DNA of 64,000 nt from Rhizobium sp. ACO-34A. Its GTDB lineage: Bacteria; Pseudomonadota; Alphaproteobacteria; Rhizobiales; Rhizobiaceae. This document shows, one piece after another, positions 35,486 through 43,653 of this stretch (positions are counted from its first letter, which is position 1; each line of letters begins with the position of its first letter). The stretch is taken from NCBI GenBank assembly GCA_002600635.1, contig CP021371.1:3103001-3167000 (forward strand), read 5' to 3'. The notes below the pieces were generated by a model, which saw only the letters and a program-made list of their open reading frames with translations, did not search any database and was not told the origin of the DNA. The position numbers and the translations under genes were made by a program.

Positions 35486-35872
35486 TCAGTTTCCGCCGGC
35501 TGCCGGATCCTTGAGATAGGCGATCAAGTTGGCGATATCGTCAGGCTTCTTCAGGCCGGCAAAGGCCATCTTGGTGCCCGGCACCAGATCCTTCGGCTTC
35601 GGCAGATAGGCCGCGAGCTCCTCCTCGCTCCATACCTTGCCCTGGCCGAACGTGGTCATGGCCGGAGAATACTTGTAGTCGGCGACGCTCGCCACCGGAC
35701 GGCCGATGATACCCATCAGCGTCGGGCCGACCTTGTTCTTCGCCTCGGTCGCCGTGTGACAGGCCATGCATTGCTTGAAGACTTTTGCGCCGACGACCGG
35801 ATCGCCGTCGGCAAAGGCCAGACCCGCGGGAAGAACCATGGCCGCGGCCATGATCAGACAGTGAAGTTTCAT
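35486..35872 (-). CDS. class I c-type cytochrome (c550/c2-like)
   Basis: A 128-residue periplasmic haem protein. The signal peptide is MKLHCLIMAAAMVLPAGLAFA; the haem-binding CMACH is at residues 35-39; the axial Met is in VPGTKMAFAG near residue 100; the C-terminal helix is KKPDDIANLIAYLKD. The start at 35872 has AGAGGAGACACC in front; upstream in-frame codons are not family-like. It probably shuttles electrons between the bc1 complex and oxidases or nitrogen-oxide reductases, in keeping with the pseudoazurin gene downstream on the same strand. Its promoter shares the 298-bp interval with choX. Confidence 0.93.
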   Translation of the reverse strand: MKLHCLIMAAAMVLPAGLAFADGDPVVGAKVFKQCMACHTATEAKNKVGPTLMGIIGRPVASVADYKYSPAMTTFGQGKVWSEEELAAYLPKPKDLVPGTKMAFAGLKKPDDIANLIAYLKDPAAGGN

Positions 35873-36170
35873 GGTGTCTCCTCTCTTGAAAAAACGGCGC
35901 CCGGCACCGGTGGCGTGAGCCGATTGCGAGCCTATCCCCATCCGGGAACATTGGCCACAGGACGCTTTGATGCAGCCCTCCCAACCCTTGAAAACGCCCT
36001 GGAAAAAGGATCGTTCCGGCTTACGGACAAGGGATTTCCGATGGCCTGTCGTAAAAAAATCGCTGCGTCGCAAACAGGGTGTGCGATCCGCCGCAAATGC
36101 ACCGGGTGCGCTTGCTTTTGTGGGGTATTGAATGTTGACTTGGGAACATCAAAAACACTGGGAGTCAAAA

Positions 36171-37127
36171 ATGACGAAATTCCATTCCTACCGGCTGGCG
36201 CTTGCGGCTGCCGTATCCGTTTTTGCCATGGGCCTTACACCGGCCATGGCGGCAGAAGCCGAAAGCTGTAAGGCCGTGCGTTTCTCCGACGTCGGCTGGA
36301 CCGACATCACCGCAACCACGGCAACGGCTACCGTTGTCCTCAAGGCTCTCGGTTACGAGCCGACCACCACGGTCCTGTCCGTTCCAGTGACCTACCAATC
36401 CCTGAAGAACAAGGACATCGACGTCTTCCTCGGCAACTGGATGCCGACCCAGGAGAACGACGTTCGCCCCTTCCTCGACGACAAGTCGGTCGAATCCTTC
36501 GGCCCGAACCTCGAGGGCGCGAAGTACACGCTCGCCACCAATGCCAAGGGCGCTGAACTCGGCATCAAGGACTTCAAGGACATCGCCGCCCACAAGGACG
36601 AGCTGGAAGGCAAGATCTACGGCATCGAGCCGGGCAATGACGGCAACCGCCTGATCCTCGACATGATCGAGAAGGACACCTTCGGCCTCAAGGGCTTCGA
36701 AGTCGTCGAATCCTCCGAACAGGGCATGCTGGCGCAGGTCGCCCGCGCCGAAAAGGACGGCACTCCGGTCATCTTCCTCGGCTGGGAACCGCACCCGATG
36801 AACGCCAACTACAAGATGAGCTACCTGACCGGCGGCGACGACATCTTCGGGCCCAACTTCGGCGGCGCCACCGTCTTCACCAACATTCGCGCCGGCTACA
36901 CGACCGACTGTGCGAACGTCGGCAAGTTCATCACCAACCTGAAGTTCTCGCTTCCCATGGAAAACGAAATCATGGGCAAGATCCTGAACGACGGCAAGGA
37001 TCCGGAAGTGGCGGCAACCGAATGGCTGAAGGCTAACGGCTCTGCCGTCGAGCCCTGGCTTGCCGGCGTCACGACCTTCGACGGCGGCGATGCCGCCGCT
37101 GCGGTCAAGAGCGCCCTCGGCCTCTGA
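36171..37127 (+). CDS. choX: choline ABC transporter substrate-binding protein
   Basis: A 318-residue periplasmic binding protein with signal peptide ending TPAMA-AEAE. Trp43 and Asp45 (VGWTDI), Trp90 (GNWMP), Tyr119 (AKYTL) and Trp205 (LGWEPHPMN), which form the aromatic box around the quaternary ammonium in Sinorhizobium ChoX, occur here at the same residue numbers. Asn156 (PGNDGNR) is also kept. That supports choline, and possibly acetylcholine, as substrate. The ATG at 36171 follows GGGAGTCAAAA. It is first of the choXWV operon, with 89 bp to choW. Confidence 0.96.
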   Translation: MTKFHSYRLALAAAVSVFAMGLTPAMAAEAESCKAVRFSDVGWTDITATTATATVVLKALGYEPTTTVLSVPVTYQSLKNKDIDVFLGNWMPTQENDVRPFLDDKSVESFGPNLEGAKYTLATNAKGAELGIKDFKDIAAHKDELEGKIYGIEPGNDGNRLILDMIEKDTFGLKGFEVVESSEQGMLAQVARAEKDGTPVIFLGWEPHPMNANYKMSYLTGGDDIFGPNFGGATVFTNIRAGYTTDCANVGKFITNLKFSLPMENEIMGKILNDGKDPEVAATEWLKANGSAVEPWLAGVTTFDGGDAAAAVKSALGL

Positions 37128-37216
37128 TATCCGAATGCACCGTGGTGGCGTATACTCATCACCACGGTGCGTTTTGACAGTCGCATCTCCCGAAACTTGA
37201 GACGGATGGCAACGAC

Positions 37217-38158
37217 GTGATCTCGTTACCCGATTGGCTCGCCGATTCCAGCAGCAACCTTTATCTCGGAGCCTACTTGCTTATTGAACAAGTCAAGCGG
37301 CTGGTACCCGATTGGCTCGCGGATTCCAGCGGCAAACTGAACATCGGCCCATGGGCCAAAACCGGCGTCGACTGGCTGACGAACAATGGCGAGTGGTTTT
37401 TCGACCTTCTCTCCTATTCGCTGGATCGCGTCATCAAGGCGCTTCTCTACGTGCTGCAGGCACCGCCGCCGATTGCCGTCATCATCGCGATCGCCGCCCT
37501 TGCCTACTGGCTGCGCCGGTCCATCGCGATCACCCTCTTCACCTTCGTCGGCCTGCTGCTCATCATGAACCAGGGCTATTTCAAGGAAACCATGGAGACG
37601 CTGGCGCTGGTTCTTGCCGCGACGGCTGTCAGCATGCTGCTTGGAATACCGCTTGGCATCGCCGCCGCCCGCCGCGCATGGGTCTATGCCGGCATGCGCC
37701 CGGTGCTCGACCTGATGCAGACCATCCCGACCTTCGTTTACCTGATCCCGGCGCTGATCCTCTTCGGCCTCGGCATGGTGCCGGGCCTGATCGCTACGGT
37801 CATCTTCGCTATCCCCGCCCCGATCCGCCTGACACGCCTTGGTATCATCTCGACACCACCGGCGCTCGTCGAAGCCGCGATCGCCTTCGGCGCGACCCCG
37901 ACGCAGGTACTGCGCAAGGTGGAACTGCCCTTCGCCATGCCGCAGATCATGGCTGGCCTCACCCAGACCATCATGCTGTCGCTGTCGATGGTGGTCATCG
38001 CCGCCCTCGTCGGTGCAAGCGGTCTCGGCGTGCCGGTGGTTCGCGCCCTCAACACGGTGAACATCGCCAAGGGCTTCGAAGCCGGTCTCTGTATCGTCAT
38101 CCTCGCGATCATCCTCGATCGCATGTTCCGCAGCTCCGAATCGGGAGACGACGCATGA
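37217..38158 (+). CDS. choW: choline ABC transporter permease with duplicated N-terminal segment
   Basis: A 313-residue inner-membrane permease. Hydrophobic helices begin near residue 75 and include the BPD permease motif IISTPPALVEAAIAFGATPTQVLRKVELPFAMPQIMAG (EAA loop). The first 42 residues contain PDWLADSS twice (residues 5-12 and 31-38), encoded by an almost identical 31-bp direct repeat. A GTG at 37217 is the apparent start; the product would be about 26 residues longer than the usual ChoW, the length of the duplication. Either GTG or a start between the repeats could be used. It overlaps choV by 4 nt (ATGA). Confidence 0.92.
   Translation: MISLPDWLADSSSNLYLGAYLLIEQVKRLVPDWLADSSGKLNIGPWAKTGVDWLTNNGEWFFDLLSYSLDRVIKALLYVLQAPPPIAVIIAIAALAYWLRRSIAITLFTFVGLLLIMNQGYFKETMETLALVLAATAVSMLLGIPLGIAAARRAWVYAGMRPVLDLMQTIPTFVYLIPALILFGLGMVPGLIATVIFAIPAPIRLTRLGIISTPPALVEAAIAFGATPTQVLRKVELPFAMPQIMAGLTQTIMLSLSMVVIAALVGASGLGVPVVRALNTVNIAKGFEAGLCIVILAIILDRMFRSSESGDDA
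37227..37335. repeat. in-frame direct repeat at the 5' end of choW
   Basis: TACCCGATTGGCTCGC occurs at 37227 and 37305, followed in both by GATTCCAGC; the repeat units are about 31 bp, 78 bp apart (26 codons), with only three or so differences. Confidence 0.85.
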
Positions 38159-39204
38159 CCGACGCCGTCATTTTTGGAAACGTCGACATCGTCTTCGGCG
38201 ACAATCCCGAGAAGGCGCTTGCCCTTGTCGACAAGGGCAAGACCCGCGACGAGATCGGCGCCGAGACTGGCCTCGTGCTCGGCGTCGCCGGTGCGTCGCT
38301 GGCCGTCAAGGAAGGCGAAATCCTCGTGCTGATGGGCCTTTCCGGCTCCGGCAAGTCGACGCTGCTGCGCGCCGTCAACGGCCTGGCGCCTGTGGTGCGC
38401 GGCAATGTCAGCGTCAGGACAGCCAACGGCAACGTCGATCCCTATCGCGCAAGCCCCAAGGCCCTGCGCGACCTGCGCATGCACACGGTCTCCATGGTAT
38501 TCCAGCAGTTCGGCCTGCTGCCATGGCGCACGGTTGCCGAAAACGTCGGCTTCGGCCTCGAGCTTGCCGGCGTGCCGGAAGCAGAGCGGGCCAAGACGGT
38601 GGCCGAGCAGCTCGCGCTGGTGAACCTCACCAAATGGGCGGACCGCAAGGTCAACGAACTCTCCGGCGGCATGCAGCAGCGCGTCGGCCTCGCCCGCGCC
38701 TTTGCCACCGGCGCGCCCATCCTGCTGATGGACGAACCCTTCTCCGCGCTCGACCCGCTGATTCGTACGCGTCTGCAGGACGAGCTTCTGGAATTCCAGT
38801 CGCGGCTCAAGAAGACGATCCTGTTCGTCAGCCACGACCTGGACGAAGCTTTCCGCATCGGAAACCGCATCGCCATCATGGAAGGCGGCCGTATCATCCA
38901 GTGCGGAACTCCGCAGGAAATCGTACAAAATCCGGCGGACCAATACGTCACGGATTTCGTCCAGAACATGAACCCGATCAACATGTTGACAGCCAAGGAC
39001 ATCATGGCCGCAGGGCTGGACGCCCCCACAAGCCAGGGCACTGTCGCCGGCACCGCGAAGCCGGAAACTCCGCTGGTCGAGATCCTCGACGCGCTTTCCC
39101 GTCATCCCGGAACCATCGGCGTTGTTGACAATGGAGCCGTCATCGGCACCATCTCCTCCCAGGATGTTGTCAACGGTCTGACTCGGCACCGCCGAAGGAA
39201 CTGA
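38155..39204 (+). CDS. choV: choline ABC transporter ATP-binding protein
   Basis: A 349-residue ATPase of the proU/OpuA type. Walker A GLSGSGKST (about 63-71), Q loop FQQFGLLPW, signature LSGGMQQRVGLARA, Walker B ILLMDEPFSALDPL and the switch histidine in LFVSHDLDEAF are all present. A C-terminal segment (about 285-349) resembles a degenerate CBS-like regulatory tail (HPGTIGVVDNGAVIGTISSQDVVNGL). Its ATG overlaps the choW stop. With choX and choW it completes a high-affinity choline importer feeding betaine synthesis or catabolism. Confidence 0.96.
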   Translation: MTDAVIFGNVDIVFGDNPEKALALVDKGKTRDEIGAETGLVLGVAGASLAVKEGEILVLMGLSGSGKSTLLRAVNGLAPVVRGNVSVRTANGNVDPYRASPKALRDLRMHTVSMVFQQFGLLPWRTVAENVGFGLELAGVPEAERAKTVAEQLALVNLTKWADRKVNELSGGMQQRVGLARAFATGAPILLMDEPFSALDPLIRTRLQDELLEFQSRLKKTILFVSHDLDEAFRIGNRIAIMEGGRIIQCGTPQEIVQNPADQYVTDFVQNMNPINMLTAKDIMAAGLDAPTSQGTVAGTAKPETPLVEILDALSRHPGTIGVVDNGAVIGTISSQDVVNGLTRHRRRN

Positions 39205-39246
39205 TCGGGGTCAAGGGGTGCAATGCGCCCGGGGGAATGAGAATAC

Positions 39247-39996
39247 ATGTCGGACAAACCATCAGTCATTCGCGAAACGGATGACGAGGCGCGCGGCCTT
39301 GCGCGCCGCCTTCTGCGTTCGGCGCGCTATGTCGCGCTTTCCGTTATCGATCCGGACAACGGCTTCCCCTCGGTAAGCCGGGTTCTGCTCGGGACAGACA
39401 TCGATGGCTCTGCCATCATCCTGGTTTCAGGCCTTTCCGCTCACACCAAGGCCCTGCTCGCCGATAACCGGGTTTCCCTGTTGGCCGGAGAGCCCGGCAA
39501 GGGCGACCCGCTTGCCTATGCCCGGCTGACCGTGCAGTGCCTCTCGGAAGCGATTGAGCATGGCAGCGCTGAGCATGCTCGCCTGCGCGCCCGTTTCATC
39601 GCGCGTCACCCGAAGGCGAAGCTTTACATCGACTTTCCCGATTTCCGTTTCTTCCGTTTAGTGCCGCAGAACGCCAGCCTCAATGGCGGCTTCGGCAAGG
39701 CCTATCTTCTGCCCGGGGAAGACTTCCTGATTCCCTCTGTAACGGGCGATGAGCTGTCGGGTCACGAGGACGTGATACTACAAGAATTAATGGTAAAGTA
39801 TCCGGATTCGGCCAACGTCATCGCAACCACCCGGTGCGGACAGGAACCCGGAAAATGGGCTTTTTGTGGCGCGGATCGGGCCGGAATCGACCTAATTTGC
39901 GGCGATTTACTGGTTAGATACGAATTTGGGTATCTATTGCCGTCGATGACGGATCTGAATTCAGTCATACCTAATACAGCATACCCGGTACCTTAA
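39247..39996 (+). CDS. HugZ-like pyridoxamine-phosphate-oxidase-fold protein (haem utilisation type)
   Basis: A 249-residue protein with an N-terminal split-barrel domain (about 10-160; ARRLLRSARYVALSVIDPDNGFPSVSRVLLGTDIDGSAIILVSGLSAHTKAL, SLLAGEPGKGDPLAYARLTV) and a C-terminal DUF2470-like domain (about 170-245). HugZ proteins degrade haem; related proteins bind flavin instead. FGKAY (about 152) is the conserved motif just before the C-terminal domain. It is 42 bp after choV but has its own ribosome context. Possible link to the heme receptor at 15516 is by function only. Confidence 0.85.
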   Translation: MSDKPSVIRETDDEARGLARRLLRSARYVALSVIDPDNGFPSVSRVLLGTDIDGSAIILVSGLSAHTKALLADNRVSLLAGEPGKGDPLAYARLTVQCLSEAIEHGSAEHARLRARFIARHPKAKLYIDFPDFRFFRLVPQNASLNGGFGKAYLLPGEDFLIPSVTGDELSGHEDVILQELMVKYPDSANVIATTRCGQEPGKWAFCGADRAGIDLICGDLLVRYEFGYLLPSMTDLNSVIPNTAYPVP

Positions 39997-39997
39997 A

Positions 39998-40013
39998 TTT
40001 AGGCATATACAAT
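39998..40013. promoter_or_regulatory. candidate NolR-type box
   Basis: TTTAGGCATATACAAT fits (A/T)TTAG-N9-A(T/A), the motif described for NolR, 98 bp before the nolR ATG. Autoregulation is known for NolR, so this is a plausible operator; the motif is short and could occur by chance. Confidence 0.45.
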
Positions 40014-40111
40014 TAGCCGCTTCTTGTTAGAGTTTGACCATAGCTAATTTGAAGGATTGCAAACGGTCGCCCTCTTCCCAGGGAGGGCTCCGACAAAGGA
40101 AAGTTGAAGTC

Positions 40112-40429
40112 ATGAAAACCAAAGCTTTGTCCGAACAGTCTATTGCCGCAGCCGGTCTTCTCTCCGCGATGGCCAACCCAAAGAGACTGATGATTCTCTG
40201 CTCCCTCGTCGAAGGAGAAGTTCCGGTCGGTGTTCTCGCAACACAGGTCGGCCTGAGCCAGTCGGCTCTGTCCCAGCACCTCTCCAAGCTCCGCGCCCAG
40301 AAGCTGGTGAAGACCCGCCGCGACGCGCAGACGATCTACTATTCCAGCACCTCCGAGTCGGTCATCAAGATCCTCGAAACGCTGGAAGACATCTATTGCC
40401 AGACCAGCGCCAGCAAGACTGCCGCCTGA
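40112..40429 (+). CDS. nolR: NolR-like ArsR/SmtB-family regulator
   Basis: A 105-residue winged-helix protein. LLSAMANPKRLMILCSLVEGEVPVGVLATQVGLSQSALSQHLSKLRAQKLVKTRRDAQTIYYSS is nearly the same as the core of Sinorhizobium NolR, a global regulator of nodulation, growth and conjugation genes. No ArsR-type metal-binding cysteine pair is in the recognition helix, as in NolR. It is somewhat shorter than NolR (about 119 residues) at both ends. The ATG follows AAAGGAAAGTTGAAGTC. The presence of NolR does not by itself mean the strain nodulates, since many non-symbiotic Rhizobiaceae carry it. Confidence 0.85.
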   Translation: MKTKALSEQSIAAAGLLSAMANPKRLMILCSLVEGEVPVGVLATQVGLSQSALSQHLSKLRAQKLVKTRRDAQTIYYSSTSESVIKILETLEDIYCQTSASKTAA

Positions 40430-40529
40430 TGACAGCGCTGCCACGCTGGCAGCAATAGTCCGCAGGTCAGCTGTCACGGCCCGACCGGCAATATATGGCA
40501 ATCGACATTGCCAAACCGGATCATTCCCG

Positions 40530-40564
40530 ACCGGCGGATCTTCGATCCGCCGGTTTCGTTTTTG
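40530..40564 (+). terminator. rho-independent terminator downstream of nolR
   Basis: ACCGGCGGATC, loop TTC, GATCCGCCGGT: a perfect 11-bp stem, followed by TTCGTTTTT. Confidence 0.93.
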
Positions 40565-40583
40565 TAAGCCCGCCCCAGCAACG

Positions 40584-40593
40584 CCCCCCCCCC
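40584..40593. repeat. run of ten C
   Basis: A homopolymer of ten cytosines in the noncoding gap between nolR and the convergent phoX-like gene. It may be a sequencing-sensitive site. Confidence 0.8.
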
Positions 40594-40638
40594 GGGATAT
40601 CGCAATGGATCCTGCCAACGGACGCGGGCGGCGGCCGA

Positions 40639-42609
40639 TCAGCTTCCGAGCGTTTCCCTGTCGTCGCGGCTAAGCACGATCAGCGCCGGACGCGCCGGCA
40701 GACCGTCCTTGAAATCCGGCCAGCTGGTGCCGGCGTCGGCTATGGAGGTGGCATCCTCGTCATCGTCGAAGCGCAGTTCACCGGGATGCTGGATCGAGAC
40801 GAACACCGTCTTGCCATCCGGCGTGAACGTCGGCGAACAGCATTCGGAGCCGACGGGCGCCACGTAAAACAGCTTCGGTAGCGCTCTGCCTTCGCCCTCC
40901 GTGTCCATCACGAACAGGGCGTCGGCGATGCCTGCCGGCGGCGGGCCATCGGTGGCAACCCAGAGACGGCCATCAGGATCGACCGAGAGGTTGTCCGGAT
41001 CTGTAAACCAGCCGTTTTCGGAGGTCGCCGGATGGAACATCGCCCCCTCCTCGGCCACAGCCGGATTGCCGCAGAGCACGAACACATCCCAGCGGAAACT
41101 CTCCGCCGCGAAGTCCGGCTTGTCGGAACTGCCGGGCGGCACGAGCTCCAGAAGATGACCATGCGGGTTCGGCCCGCGCGGGTTGGCGAAGTTGACCTGT
41201 TCGCGCTCCTCGCCCTCGCCCGCAGGCAGGCGATCCTCATTCTCCGTCATGGCGACGTAGAGCTTGCCGGTCTTCGGATGAACGACGAAACCTTCCGGCG
41301 CATCCATCGGCGTGGCGCCGAGAAGGTCGGCCGCGCCGCGGGTGTTAAGCACGACATCGGCCTGGCTCTTGAACCCGGCCTCTGCCGTCAGCGGCCCCTC
41401 GCCGGCGACGAGCGGCAGCCACTGCATCGTGCCGTCGCTGGAAAACTTGGCGACCGAGAGCGTGCCGTTATCCAGCAGATCGCGGTTGGCGGCGCGGTCG
41501 TTCGGGTTCCAGGGATCGCGGCTGACGAAGCGATAGAGATATTCGAAGTCGTCGTCATCGCCCATGAACACCACGACGCGGCCATCGGGGGCCACCGCAC
41601 ACTGCGCGCCCTCATGGGTGAAGCGGCCAAGCGCCGTACGCTTGACCGGCTTTGCGGTCGGATCGAGCGGATCGATCTCGACCACCCAGTCGAAACGCAT
41701 CCATTCGTTCGGCTCTTCCTCGAACCTGAAGCGCGGTTCGACGCGGCCGACGCCATAGATGTCGTTGTCTTCCTCGTCCCAGCCCTGACGCTCCACCAGT
41801 TCCTGATTGGCGAGCGTGGTGTAGTCACCGGCAAACACGTCCATCGAGCCTTCCTCGCCGGAAAGCATGGTGCCCCAGGGCGTGATGCCGCCATTACAGT
41901 TCGAAATCGTGCCGAACACGGTCTTGCCGGCCGGGTCGGCCTTGGTCTTCAGGCGGTCGTCGCCGGCGGCGGGACCGGATATCGCCATCTCGGTGCTCAT
42001 ATGGATGCGACGGTCGAGCTTGCCGTCCAGCACGACCTCCCACTTGTCGCCGGCCTTGCGCACTTCGAAGATGGAGATGCCGACCGAGGCCATGATCGCG
42101 CGGATCTGATCATCCGTCAGCTTGTCGCGATAATCCTCGTCCGTCAGGCCGGGGAACATCAGGAAGGGCGTGGCATATTCGTGGCTGACGATCATCAGGC
42201 CATGATCGGAGCTGTCCGAGCCGAAGGGCAGCGGCATGTAATAGGTGAAGTCGTTGTTGTAGCCGAACTGACGCTCGGCTGCCTTGCCATCGAGCTTGGC
42301 CACGTCGAAGACCGGGCTGTCGGCAAACAGGGCATCGCCCCAGCGCGCCAGGATCTGGCGGCCATAGCCTTCCGGCCAGTGGTCCTCGCGGTCACGCACG
42401 CGCTTGAGTTCGCTGAACTTGAGCGTGGAAACCTCTGCGGCTCTGGCCTCGCCACCGATGAACGGCATGGCGACGGAGCTGCCGGCAATCGCCAGAAGGC
42501 CCTTCAGCACGCTGCGGCGCTCGATGCCGGCGGCAAGCACCTCTCCATAGGTTTCTGCAAATGCGCGGCGCGGATTGGGTCGCGCCCTGGTTTTCTGGCG
42601 GTCGGACAT
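40639..42609 (-). CDS. PhoX-family phosphatase (DUF839), Tat-exported
   Basis: A 656-residue protein beginning at the ATG at 42609 (GGGAGCAGAC in front). RRSVLKGLLAIAGSSVAMPF (31-50) is a twin-arginine signal. The remainder matches PhoX/DUF839 beta-propellers: DHGLMIVSHEYATPFLMFPG, SNCNGGITPWGTMLSGEE, RFTHEGAQCAVAPDGRVVVFMGDDDDFEYLYRFVS, LFVLCGNPAVAEEG-like and TDPDNLSVDPDGRLWVATDG. PhoX phosphatases hydrolyse phosphomonoesters with an iron-calcium centre and are exported folded, hence the Tat signal. Many are Pho-regulated; I did not find a clear Pho box here. Confidence 0.92.
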   Translation of the reverse strand: MSDRQKTRARPNPRRAFAETYGEVLAAGIERRSVLKGLLAIAGSSVAMPFIGGEARAAEVSTLKFSELKRVRDREDHWPEGYGRQILARWGDALFADSPVFDVAKLDGKAAERQFGYNNDFTYYMPLPFGSDSSDHGLMIVSHEYATPFLMFPGLTDEDYRDKLTDDQIRAIMASVGISIFEVRKAGDKWEVVLDGKLDRRIHMSTEMAISGPAAGDDRLKTKADPAGKTVFGTISNCNGGITPWGTMLSGEEGSMDVFAGDYTTLANQELVERQGWDEEDNDIYGVGRVEPRFRFEEEPNEWMRFDWVVEIDPLDPTAKPVKRTALGRFTHEGAQCAVAPDGRVVVFMGDDDDFEYLYRFVSRDPWNPNDRAANRDLLDNGTLSVAKFSSDGTMQWLPLVAGEGPLTAEAGFKSQADVVLNTRGAADLLGATPMDAPEGFVVHPKTGKLYVAMTENEDRLPAGEGEEREQVNFANPRGPNPHGHLLELVPPGSSDKPDFAAESFRWDVFVLCGNPAVAEEGAMFHPATSENGWFTDPDNLSVDPDGRLWVATDGPPPAGIADALFVMDTEGEGRALPKLFYVAPVGSECCSPTFTPDGKTVFVSIQHPGELRFDDDEDATSIADAGTSWPDFKDGLPARPALIVLSRDDRETLGS

Positions 42610-42680
42610 GTCTGCTCCCGAGGAATAAAAGGATTTAATGAATGAGATGCAGGCGTTCACGTTCCGGTGACGCCGGCGGC

Positions 42681-42821
42681 AGACAGCTTAGGCAAGCCGC
42701 AAGAAGCCTTGATGACGGCCTGCTGACCCGCGCCACCGGCAACATCATCGCGCTCTCGCCGCCGCTGATCGTCACCGGGGATCGGATCGGCAAGCTCTTC
42801 GCCAGACTCCGCAAGGTCGCT
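42681..42821 (+). pseudogene. remnant of a class III aminotransferase C-terminus
   Basis: Translation in the frame of the downstream gene gives AARSLDDGLLTRATGNIIALSPPLIVTGDRIGKLFARLRKVA. RATG(N/D)xIALSPPLI is the end of omega-amino acid:pyruvate transaminases. Nothing upstream continues the family: only 70 bp remain before the phoX-like start. So just the last 45 or so codons survive. The remaining 42610-42911 interval holds no other gene. Confidence 0.72.
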
Positions 42822-42911
42822 TTTTCATATCCGCTTGATCCGCGTCATCGTCGCGTTCTTCAACCAATGCAGGATAGGAAGACGCTCAGAGGACATCGGA
42901 AGGAAAGAGAA

Positions 42912-43436
42912 ATGACAGTTCCGGCCAGCAAGGACGAACTCCTTCAGGCGATCGAGCGCGAATACGGCAAGCTGAAGCGCGAGCTCGGCCAGATACCGCT
43001 TGCCCGCTGGCGGGAAAAAACCATGGAAGGACACGCAGCGGGCACGTCGATGAGCGTTCACGATCTCGTCGCCTATCTCGTCGGCTGGAACGAACTCGTC
43101 CTCAAATGGCATGCGCTCAAAGCGGCTGGCGAGCCGGTGGACTTTCCCGAAACGGGCTACAAATGGAACGAACTCGGCCGCCTCGCGCAGAAATTCTACC
43201 GGGACTACGAAGCGCTCGGCGACGAAGAATTGCTGGTCAAACTGGACACGGCAAAGGCGCGAATCATCGGCCTGATCGAACAGGTTGACGACGAAACGCT
43301 CTATGGCAGGCCTTGGTACGAGAAGTGGACGCAAGGACGGATGATCCAGTTCAATACGTCGTCGCCCTATGCCAATGCCTGCGGCCGGCTGCGCAAATGG
43401 CGCAAGAACGAGTGCGCGGCATCCACCGCGCTGTGA
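42912..43436 (+). CDS. ClbS/DfsB family four-helix protein (DUF1706)
   Basis: A 174-residue helical protein of the DinB-like superfamily. MTVPASKDELLQAIEREYGKLKRELGQIP and SVHDLVAYLVGWNELVLKWH, then FPETGYKWNELGRLAQKFYRDY and WTQGRMIQFNTSSPYANACGRLRKWRK are typical of the ClbS/DfsB group. ClbS hydrolyses colibactin to protect its producer; other members have unknown substrates. The ATG at 42912 follows GGAAAGAGAA. An open frame to 42642 runs upstream but that part is the aminotransferase remnant. No toxin biosynthesis genes are near. Confidence 0.87.
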   Translation: MTVPASKDELLQAIEREYGKLKRELGQIPLARWREKTMEGHAAGTSMSVHDLVAYLVGWNELVLKWHALKAAGEPVDFPETGYKWNELGRLAQKFYRDYEALGDEELLVKLDTAKARIIGLIEQVDDETLYGRPWYEKWTQGRMIQFNTSSPYANACGRLRKWRKNECAASTAL

Positions 43437-43498
43437 TGCGTGCCACGAACAGATTGGTTCTGCGTGTTTCCGGTAGAGCACAATGCGTGCATTCGAGT

Positions 43499-43579
43499 GC
43501 GCAAAGGACGCTCTAACATCTTGAATCCATGCATCGAGTTTTCCGAAAATCGATTCCGATTTTCCGGTCGATGCGCTAG
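43499..43579. repeat. palindromic mosaic repeat (CGAAAATCGATT type)
   Basis: Inverted copy of the unit that flanks the IS110 element on its right (22720-22803): GCAAAGGACGCTC, CGAAAATCGATTCCGATTTTCCGG and CGATGCGCTAG are shared. It shows the repeat uninterrupted by an insertion. Confidence 0.8.
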
Positions 43580-43653
43580 GCTCCGGCAAAACAAGAAAAG
43601 CCCCAGGGGAGTCTCGAAGGGTCCACCTTCGTAACATTCAAGGAGAAACAGAA

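Noticed and set aside
35932..36168. small minus-strand frame between cytochrome c and choX
   Set aside because: No ribosome site and it covers the divergent promoter region.
40584..40593. C10 run as a phase-variation switch
   Set aside because: It lies in a noncoding gap between convergent 3' ends, so slippage would not change a reading frame or a promoter; sequencing error is as likely.
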